DNA of 28,524 bases from a virus, in the IMG/VR virus record IMGVR_UViG_3300045453_000017, positions 1-28,524 of that record; one strand, 5' to 3'. The notes below the pieces were generated by a model. The model made no database searches. It was not told the origin of the DNA and worked only from the letters and a program-made list of their open reading frames with translations. Of this stretch, positions 23,778 to 28,524 are shown piece after piece; the stretch's first letter is position 1, and each line of letters starts with the position of its first letter. A program made the translations under genes and the position numbers.

Positions 23778-23790
23778 ATCGTGCGTGCTA

Positions 23791-24762
23791 CTAGTAGGCC
23801 GACAACCCGTTCACAAGCCGAATCTTGAATGGCGTGTCTGCTACTGCTGGATCATATTTCGCCTTACCGGCGAACGAAACCATAACCTCGTCCGGCCCAC
23901 CAATGCCTATTGGATAAGCCGTATACCGAAACCTGGGGAACCAAAACTCCAATCTGAAGTTCCCAGCCCCCAATGCCGCACCTGTGAACACGATCTTGAG
24001 ATAACGTTCGCTCCCACCAATGAAAGCAGTATTCTCGGCGGTCTTCACCAAGGCGACGCCACTACACGTTACGACACGTGAGCCAGCAGAACGGATACGC
24101 CTAATGTCCTGCGTACCATCAATATATGCTTTGCCTTCATATCCGTTCTCAATGTTAATCGTGAGGTCTTGGATGTCACTTTCGACTGTGGGATCGGGCA
24201 AGGTAATGACAGCCTCGCGCCACTGGAAGGCACGCGTGGCCTCATAGACTGGCGTTGTTGGAGCAATCATAGCAACAGACCTGGCAATGGCCCCCACGCT
24301 TGCCCCAAGAATCTTGTTCCCGACGCCAAATTGGAACTGCATCGAGTTCACGCCGACGCCCGCGAATCGAAAGGCATTAGAGCCAGGCAAGTCTCGGTGG
24401 ACTTCGAGCGTCAGTGGCTGCGGGATACAGTCAGCAGAGAATTCTGTTTGTCGAGGCGCAAAGTCATGCTGCCATCGTACTCCAACCTCAAGGTTGGTCG
24501 TGGTAACTGGCCCCGCGCCACTCAACAGGTAGTCGCCAAGGATTACTGGATGAGCGTCAAATTCAATTGGCCCACTATGGGTTCTAAGTCCCTGATACGT
24601 CGGGCCCTCGTCAAAGACGCCCAGGATGTTCGGCGGTGTCACCTCTTCGATAGCAGTAACGATCCCCTCACTCCTGAACCGATGATATCGAGCGGCTGCC
24701 ACCGGTGTTCCAAAGGTCGTTTCCTTCCCCACGCCGATATGGCCTTTCCTCCCCTGCGACAC
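23791..24762 (-). CDS. Major tail tube protein
   Basis: A 323-aa beta-rich protein from GTG 24762, with AGGAGGG 7 nt upstream. The opening GRKGHIGVGKETTFGTPVAA and the early segment RYHRFRSEGIV resemble the first strands of siphovirus tube proteins of this layout. Later segments alternate strands with glycine turns (DLTINIENGYEGKAYIDGTQ, RYLKIVFTGAALGAGNFRLE). Its position between the terminator-like and chaperone genes fits. It polymerises as hexameric rings around the tape measure and should be among the most abundant virion proteins, in line with the strong hairpins after it. Confidence 0.83.
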   Translation of the reverse strand: MSQGRKGHIGVGKETTFGTPVAAARYHRFRSEGIVTAIEEVTPPNILGVFDEGPTYQGLRTHSGPIEFDAHPVILGDYLLSGAGPVTTTNLEVGVRWQHDFAPRQTEFSADCIPQPLTLEVHRDLPGSNAFRFAGVGVNSMQFQFGVGNKILGASVGAIARSVAMIAPTTPVYEATRAFQWREAVITLPDPTVESDIQDLTINIENGYEGKAYIDGTQDIRRIRSAGSRVVTCSGVALVKTAENTAFIGGSERYLKIVFTGAALGAGNFRLEFWFPRFRYTAYPIGIGGPDEVMVSFAGKAKYDPAVADTPFKIRLVNGLSAY

Positions 24763-24765
24763 GGC

Positions 24766-24960
24766 TTATCCCTCCTCTCCCCCTCGCCTGCGCGGCTTCG
24801 GTTCTTCAACGATTGTGAAGTCAGGTCGCCGAAGCAGGTCAGAAGCAAGTTCATCGCCAGCCTCAAATTCCTCTCCAGGTTGGCGCACCACGCCAACAAG
24901 AGCCCCAGGGCCCGAAAGAACCTCAACCGGATAGGTGCCAGTGTACTTAATCTTAATCAT
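24766..24960 (-). CDS. Small head-tail region protein, 64 aa
   Basis: ATG 24960 has GGAGGGC upstream, and the gene ends 3 nt before the tail tube start. The sequence MIKIKYTGTYPVEV, GVVRQPGEEFEAGDELASDL and LLRRPDFTIVEEPKPRRRGG has the shape of small phage proteins with a GExF..a.eLA..L...p motif. The protein at 26643-26870 has a similar layout, so the two may share a fold. Exact role unknown. Confidence 0.68.
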   Translation of the reverse strand: MIKIKYTGTYPVEVLSGPGALVGVVRQPGEEFEAGDELASDLLRRPDFTIVEEPKPRRRGGEEG

Positions 24961-24977
24961 TGTTGCCCTCCTTCTCC

Positions 24978-25409
24978 CTAACGCAGGCGTATTTTGATGG
25001 CTACTGTTATTGTGAATCGCGCCTCAGGCGGATCAGCCTCTGGATTACTGTCTGTTCTGAAATTGACCTGGTCTACTGCTGCCCCTGGCGTGAAGGCGTT
25101 CAAATCCCACTTCTCTGCTAAGACCGCAAGGGTTCTGTCAAGCCAATTTTGAACATTCTTCTCAGCGTCGCCTACTTTCTCGGCTGTCTCGCGTACGCTT
25201 ACAAGGACATTGATCGTCGCCTCGCGTCCCAAGCCCCCAATATAGGCAAGCACATCTTCCCCTGTATCTACGCAGACGGTACCTGCTGGGTTACCTTGAA
25301 CTTGCTGGATGCTCCGACGCCCATCATGCCACAGGATGCCTGATGTTCGCGTATCAGAAGCAAGGATGTCTCGAATCCTCGTGACTAACGCACCAAGGTT
25401 GATAAGCAT
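24978..25409 (-). CDS. Tail terminator-like protein
   Basis: A 143-aa protein beginning in a TGATG overlap with the previous gene. It opens with an amphipathic helix (LINLGALVTRIRDILASDTR) and has strands such as EATINVLVSVRETAEK and ARFTITVAIKIRLR, separated by a helix (NVQNWLDRTLAVLAEKW). That helix-strand plan, size and place after the gp10-like gene and before the tail tube fit tail terminators of the gpU type, which cap the tube at the head end. Assignment rests mainly on position. Confidence 0.65.
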   Translation of the reverse strand: MLINLGALVTRIRDILASDTRTSGILWHDGRRSIQQVQGNPAGTVCVDTGEDVLAYIGGLGREATINVLVSVRETAEKVGDAEKNVQNWLDRTLAVLAEKWDLNAFTPGAAVDQVNFRTDSNPEADPPEARFTITVAIKIRLR

Positions 25410-25837
25410 CAGAATATCCCCCTATTCGCATCCTCCACAACCTCAGTCACTGCCCCGCCGAAGATGTCGATGATCTCTGTACGTTTCTCCTCCACGCTTG
25501 GTTGCAAATATGGACGTTTAGGAATGACTGTTTGCAAATTCTCGCCTGACATCCCTCCCAATTCGTGGATGCGACCATAGGGCACGAGGGCGCGCACACC
25601 AATAACTGCATGGATGTCGCTTCCGACCTTTCGGGCAACACCGACAATATTGCGCCGCAAGTGCCCTGTGCGAACCTTGAGGACCTGCCCGCTAACCTTT
25701 TGTGTCTTTGCATGATCGGCGACCAAGAGGGCGACCGTCCGGGCTCTTTGCATCATCTTGGCATCAAGGTCGCGAGAGGCACGGCGCAATCGCCTTGCCA
25801 ACGCTGCTGCCCCCTGAATCACTACAGCGATAGGCAT
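25409..25837 (-). CDS. HK97 gp10-like head-tail joining protein
   Basis: A 142-aa protein with GGAAGG upstream of ATG 25837. VRTGHLRRNIVG (about 55-66), VPYGRIHELGGMSG and IPKRPYLQPSVEEKRTEI form the well-known gp10 pattern: RTG.LR.SI, YG..IE.GG, P.RPFL.PA. The N-terminal helix is Ala/Arg-rich. The protein bridges the neck and the tail terminator in siphoviruses. Starts and stops abut both neighbours. Confidence 0.87.
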   Translation of the reverse strand: MPIAVVIQGAAALARRLRRASRDLDAKMMQRARTVALLVADHAKTQKVSGQVLKVRTGHLRRNIVGVARKVGSDIHAVIGVRALVPYGRIHELGGMSGENLQTVIPKRPYLQPSVEEKRTEIIDIFGGAVTEVVEDANRGIF

Positions 25838-25838
25838 T

Positions 25839-26462
25839 TTATCCTTCCCTCTTGTAGTGATTCAAAATCGCTACAACATCAGATGGCCATCGATCAAAAT
25901 CTGAAGACCATCCCTCATTCGCCAAACGAGACATTCCTTCTTTATCACGGTTGAGGTAGAGCCCCGCAACAAGCCGCCCACACGCCAGTTCCAAGTCGAA
26001 TGGTAGGTTTCTTTCGGCCGGAGGCGTGAAGTTTGGCGTCTTGTATCCTGCTGAATAGGAAACCTCAAGGTTGTATCGGGCAGCATATGGATGGACTTCA
26101 CCTAGAGGGATTGAACGAAATTCCAATGCGCCTCCAGGCCATCCCCCTTCCTTGAAGAGCATTCCTTCTCCAGGCATTATCACATAATCGGTCGCAGGAA
26201 TGGTAGATCCATCATCCTTCACGTAGGCCACTGACGCAATGGGCCACTGCTTCAACAGGAGCATTTGGCGACCGTGACCAATATATTTCTCGACGTATGA
26301 TTTAAACTCTAGGATACGGCCAACGTAACTTTCAATGCGGTCGCTCATCGCTTCAATATAGAATGCGAGGAGGGAGTCATGCCCTGCTGGAACCGACGTT
26401 TTATCGACCAGCAGGGTTTTGATTTGGGCTACGGTTGTCAATGCCCCAGTAGTCAAACTCAT
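25839..26462 (-). CDS. Head-tail adaptor (gp6-like connector)
   Basis: A 207-aa protein from ATG 26462, with AGAGGA upstream. It starts with TTVAQIKTLLVDKTSVPAGH and DSLLAFYIEAMSDRIESYVG, the helical bundle of gp6-type adaptors. MLLLKQWPIASVAYVKDDGS follows, then a loop and the strand LEVSYSAGYKT, with a helix LPFDLELACGRLVAGLY before the end. These parts match the DUF of head-tail connectors that dock under the portal. Neighbouring gp10-like and capsid genes agree. Confidence 0.85.
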   Translation of the reverse strand: MSLTTGALTTVAQIKTLLVDKTSVPAGHDSLLAFYIEAMSDRIESYVGRILEFKSYVEKYIGHGRQMLLLKQWPIASVAYVKDDGSTIPATDYVIMPGEGMLFKEGGWPGGALEFRSIPLGEVHPYAARYNLEVSYSAGYKTPNFTPPAERNLPFDLELACGRLVAGLYLNRDKEGMSRLANEGWSSDFDRWPSDVVAILNHYKREG

Positions 26463-26466
26463 TCAC

Positions 26467-26535
26467 TTATCCTCTGGCCTTTCCCTTCGTTGTACTCCCC
26501 TTCACCATCTTATCTTTGCGAGCCCCGCCAATCAT
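26467..26535 (-). CDS. Possible 22-aa basic peptide
   Basis: ATG 26535 follows directly after a TAG and the frame ends 4 nt before the adaptor ATG. The peptide is MIGGARKDKMVKGSTTKGKA plus two residues: strongly basic, Gly/Lys/Ser-rich, similar in flavour to small capsid-region peptides. No clear SD beyond a GGTGGTGG stretch. The 180-nt gap between the 75-aa gene and the adaptor is otherwise unexplained, which is why it is listed. Confidence 0.3.
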   Translation of the reverse strand: MIGGARKDKMVKGSTTKGKARG

Positions 26536-26643
26536 CTACCACCACCGGTCCTCTCCTTGTCTGAGAATGGCGTTTGCGTCCTGTGCTGGATAGTCAATCT
26601 CTATGAACTTTCCATCACGGAAAGCAAAGCGCCCAACACGAAT
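26536..26643 (-). CDS. Cryptic 35-codon frame with apparent ATT start
   Basis: Directly after the 75-aa gene, its stop TAA overlaps ATT at 26643-26641 in the same geometry as the genome's TAATG junctions. The frame then reads xRVGRFAFRDGKFIEIDYPA, then QDANAILRQGEDRWW, a balanced, protein-like sequence ending at TAG 26538-26536. No ATG, GTG or TTG is in frame. AAGGAG and GGGGG lie upstream. Options are initiation at ATT, or a -1 slip on the five-G run at about 26651-26655 adding this stretch to the upstream protein. A mutated start or a base error would also explain it. Confidence 0.4.
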   Translation of the reverse strand: MRVGRFAFRDGKFIEIDYPAQDANAILRQGEDRWW

Positions 26644-26870
26644 TAGTCTGCCCCCTTCTCCTTGCCCTTCTTGCTCTTCTCTTTTGGGCTGGCTTCAGCC
26701 TCAACAGGCGCAGGAGCATCAGCAGGATCTTCATAGACTGCACACCCCTTTATCACAAGGTCTGCGGCATCTTGTTCTGTGAAGCCTGCGATTTCGCCCG
26801 AATTGTAAGGAGCCACACCAACAAGGAACCGAACCGGGACTCGAACCTCGCCGTCCACTGTGACTTTCAT
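26643..26870 (-). CDS. Small head-region protein with Lys/Glu-rich tail, 75 aa
   Basis: ATG 26870 has GGAGGG 7 nt upstream; TTG 26876 is a weaker alternative. The folded part MKVTVDGEVRVPVRFLVGVA, APYNSGEIAGFTEQDAADLV and IKGCAVYEDP follows the pattern of small phage proteins with a GEiAgF....A..Li..G.A motif, common next to the capsid and connector genes. Residues about 52-75 are a low-complexity acidic then Lys-rich tail (SPKEKSKKGKEKGAD). Function unknown. Confidence 0.72.
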   Translation of the reverse strand: MKVTVDGEVRVPVRFLVGVAPYNSGEIAGFTEQDAADLVIKGCAVYEDPADAPAPVEAEASPKEKSKKGKEKGAD

Positions 26871-26899
26871 GCCCAATCCCTCCAGGGGTCAAGAGTCAA

Positions 26900-26928
26900 G
26901 GCCGTTTTTGTTTCGATCCAGAACGGCC
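26900..26928 (-). terminator. Hairpin between the decoration-like gene and the next small gene
   Basis: GGCCGTT (26900-26906) and AACGGCC (26922-26928) form a 7-bp perfect stem with a 15-nt loop. On the minus strand it starts 25 nt after the decoration-like stop. The sequence after it is TTGACTCTTGACC, not U-rich, so partial termination or mRNA protection is more likely than full stop. Confidence 0.45.
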
Positions 26929-26953
26929 AAACTGGACTTAGCCTCCTCACCCA

Positions 26954-27367
26954 CTACGCTTGAGGCAGGGTATCGGCGCCACCGAGAACAACCAAGGCAG
27001 ACCGATCCACGGCCGGCGCAGTCCCGCCTGTGAACGCATCTACCACGACTGCACGGATAAACGCTCGCGCCGCAGACAGATTCACATCAACAAACTGCAG
27101 CGTGTTGACTGTCGTGATTCGCGGGACTGCCGCCCCGACAATATCTGCCCATCCAGTTGAGCCATCGGCACTGTCCTGCAGTTTCGCATCCACTGTGAAT
27201 GATGTCGGGGCGCCAGTCGTAGCCCCAACCTCCAGAAGCAAAACTGCAGAGAGCAAGCCTCTTCGGTCAATGGCCGGTCCATTGACTGTACCGCCAGTAC
27301 TCCTAAGAGGAACTACGCCCTGGACGGCCCTGATAAGTGCCCCGATGTTTTGCAAAACCCATCCCAT
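26954..27367 (-). CDS. Capsid decoration/cement-like protein
   Basis: A 137-aa beta-rich protein; AAGGAGGG lies 9 nt before ATG 27367. The order IDRRGLLSAVLLLEVGATTG, FTVDAKLQDSADGSTGWADI, VDVNLSAARAFIRAVVV and SALVVLGGADTLP is a recurrent pattern of small virion proteins encoded just after the major capsid gene (..dR.gy.sa.l...Ga, .vqdS.dG..w.dv, vdls..r.yvR, .ggad.lP). Such proteins commonly coat or stabilise the capsid. Not proven from sequence. Confidence 0.65.
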   Translation of the reverse strand: MGWVLQNIGALIRAVQGVVPLRSTGGTVNGPAIDRRGLLSAVLLLEVGATTGAPTSFTVDAKLQDSADGSTGWADIVGAAVPRITTVNTLQFVDVNLSAARAFIRAVVVDAFTGGTAPAVDRSALVVLGGADTLPQA

Positions 27368-27398
27368 CTCCGTTTCCCTCCTTTATATTGAGAGAGGA

Positions 27399-27420
27399 GA
27401 GGAGGGCCGAAGCCCTCCTC
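27399..27420 (-). terminator. Stable UUCG-loop hairpin after the major capsid gene
   Basis: On the minus strand GAGGAGGGC, loop TTCG read within C(TTCG)G, and GCCCTCCTC give a 9-bp perfect stem closed by the exceptionally stable cUUCGg tetraloop arrangement (27420 down to 27399). It begins 10 nt after the capsid stop. The trailing TCTCTCAATATA is only mildly U-rich. Fits a partial terminator or a 3' end stabiliser for capsid mRNA. Confidence 0.6.
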
Positions 27421-27430
27421 ATCCATCGTC

Positions 27431-28524
27431 TTATGACCACTTGACTCCTGTCAGGATGTGGGCCGCTCGACCATAGCGCAGAGCGAAGTCATGGCGAGCA
27501 ATCGCCCGCAAGACCGTCTGGTCAAGAGAAAACGCAGCCCTCAGGGTGCCGCCCTCGTCGTATGCGGCTTCCTGGGACACAGCAAGTTCCAGAGCCATGT
27601 TCTCCCCAATGATGGCTTCGAACATGTCCACCAGGTAGAGTTCAGACTCGTCTGCGCCAGCCCCTAGGTTATCGGGGATCTGGTCAGTAACAAAGTACGG
27701 ATAGCCGAAGAGTTTCCCAGTCAGCATCTCATCCCTGAAGAAGTACCGCTCCGGCGCCCCTGTGACGAGATGCGCTAGATACTGTTCGGTCCTCGTACTC
27801 ATGAACCACGCAGGGGTGATGATCTTGCCCTTTCGCCCCTGCTTGAACTTTCGCAGACTAGTCTTAAGGTCGGCGAGGGTGTTCGTAATGTTCACGGTGA
27901 CATTGGCAGTCGTCAAACCTGCGGCATCTACCCAGAATCGGATGCCCTTGGGCTTGTACTGCGTCCCATCATCGCGGATAAATGCCAGATCTTCTCGGGT
28001 CGCCAAGGCCTGAACAAGGTCATCCCGAACCCATGCATCGGCCGAGGGGCTAGAGTCGCGGATCAATTCATTGGACACCGGCACAATCGCAGCCAGTTTT
28101 CTTGCACTCATCTGGATCATGCCTAGTCCAGGCTCTGTTGCCGTGATGTTCACGTTCTCGCCAACGTAGGCCGCCGACGCACCGGCTGCGCCCCGAGGGA
28201 TCATCAAGGTGTTGCTATTCATCGGGACAGTTCGAGCCCCAGCCTTTCGCACAACTGCCATATCCCGCAAGAAGGGGATAATCTCAGCAGCGTATTCCGG
28301 CGGCACAATGAAGCCACCAGCCGCACCCGTGGCTTCGCCAAGAGCCTTGTGAAGTGAAAGATCCTTCGGGTACAATGACTTGCCAACTTCAACGGGTGTC
28401 TTGAGGTCAAGCCGGGCCCCAATGACTGACTTGGCGAATCTGGCGATACGAAGGCCAGGCTGAACTTCTTCCTCGCCCTTCGCGTGAGACCCGATGAAGG
28501 CATTCCCCCACTTCACCATCTCCT
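27431..28524 (-). CDS. Major capsid protein, HK97 fold (5' partial)
   Basis: The frame is open through the window edge, with at least 362 aa visible. GEATGAAGGFIVPPEYAAEI marks the end of the N-terminal arm region. VRKAGARTVPMNSNTLMIPR, AAYVGENVNITATEPGLG and RKLAAIVPVSNELIRDSS are the E-loop, P-domain and A-domain landmarks of HK97-type capsids. The C-terminus FSLDQTVLRAIARHDFALRY is also typical. ATG 28519 has AGGAG directly abutting it (no spacing), so it is probably internal. The true start, with a delta domain or protease linkage, likely lies beyond the window. Confidence 0.92.
   Translation of the reverse strand, partial: EMVKWGNAFIGSHAKGEEEVQPGLRIARFAKSVIGARLDLKTPVEVGKSLYPKDLSLHKALGEATGAAGGFIVPPEYAAEIIPFLRDMAVVRKAGARTVPMNSNTLMIPRGAAGASAAYVGENVNITATEPGLGMIQMSARKLAAIVPVSNELIRDSSPSADAWVRDDLVQALATREDLAFIRDDGTQYKPKGIRFWVDAAGLTTANVTVNITNTLADLKTSLRKFKQGRKGKIITPAWFMSTRTEQYLAHLVTGAPERYFFRDEMLTGKLFGYPYFVTDQIPDNLGAGADESELYLVDMFEAIIGENMALELAVSQEAAYDEGGTLRAAFSLDQTVLRAIARHDFALRYGRAAHILTGVKWS

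Noticed and set aside
1-28524. tRNA genes, CRISPR arrays, insertion sequences, integrase or attachment sites
   Set aside because: Looked for by eye on both strands; no cloverleaf, regularly spaced repeats, transposase or recombinase motif was found.

Overview
This window looks like part of the genome of a tailed double-stranded DNA phage (or a prophage) with a long non-contractile, siphovirus-type tail. Genes are tightly packed, often with ATGA, TAATG or TGATG overlaps, and strong Shine-Dalgarno (SD) sequences precede most starts. The tail-tip cassette is of the DUF2460 / DUF2163-BR0599 / NlpC-P60 / J-like kind found in gene-transfer-agent-like tails. Together with the DUF3380-type muramidase and a BPSL0761-like protein, this points to a Gram-negative, possibly proteobacterial host; that host assignment is inference only. 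No integrase, repressor, tRNA, rRNA, CRISPR array or insertion sequence was recognised.

The plus strand (about 1-11127) holds a DNA replication and recombination block followed by lysis and accessory genes. In order: the tail end of an unknown gene, a C-family DNA polymerase III alpha subunit with an apparently intact PHP domain, a MazG/Nmad1-like nucleotide-associated protein, a short RecA, a tiny membrane protein, a PD-(D/E)XK Holliday-junction-resolvase-like nuclease, a RuvC-like resolvase, and a Cas4/RecB-like nuclease with four cysteines. Then come an N-acetylmuramidase endolysin, a two-helix holin-like protein, a membrane-anchored coiled-coil protein, a BPSL0761-like protein, an exported protein, a zinc-ribbon protein, a metallophosphatase with an altered metal motif, a winged-helix protein and two small unknowns.

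The minus strand (28524 down to 11262) holds the virion genes in canonical order: major capsid protein (cut by the window edge), capsid decoration-like protein, several small head genes, head-tail adaptor, HK97-gp10-like protein, tail terminator-like protein, major tail tube protein, a pair of overlapping tail assembly chaperone frames, tape measure, DUF2460-like protein, DUF2163/BR0599-like protein, NlpC/P60 peptidase, J-like tail tip protein, tail fibre-like protein and a holin of the Phage_holin_4 type. The two blocks converge at 11128-11261, where short GC-rich direct repeats and a 10-bp perfect hairpin probably act as a two-way terminator.

The most notable features are adhesin-like domains inserted into three consecutive tail-tip proteins; a probable +1 (or -2) frameshift linking the two chaperone frames; a 35-codon frame in the head gene cluster that could start at ATT in a TAATT overlap; a mini-ORF with a canonical-looking sliding-clamp motif while the polymerase seems to lack one at the usual place; and strong hairpins just after each of the genes for high-copy virion proteins. 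I do not see a clearly new multi-gene defence or mobile system; the novelty is in the architecture of individual genes.
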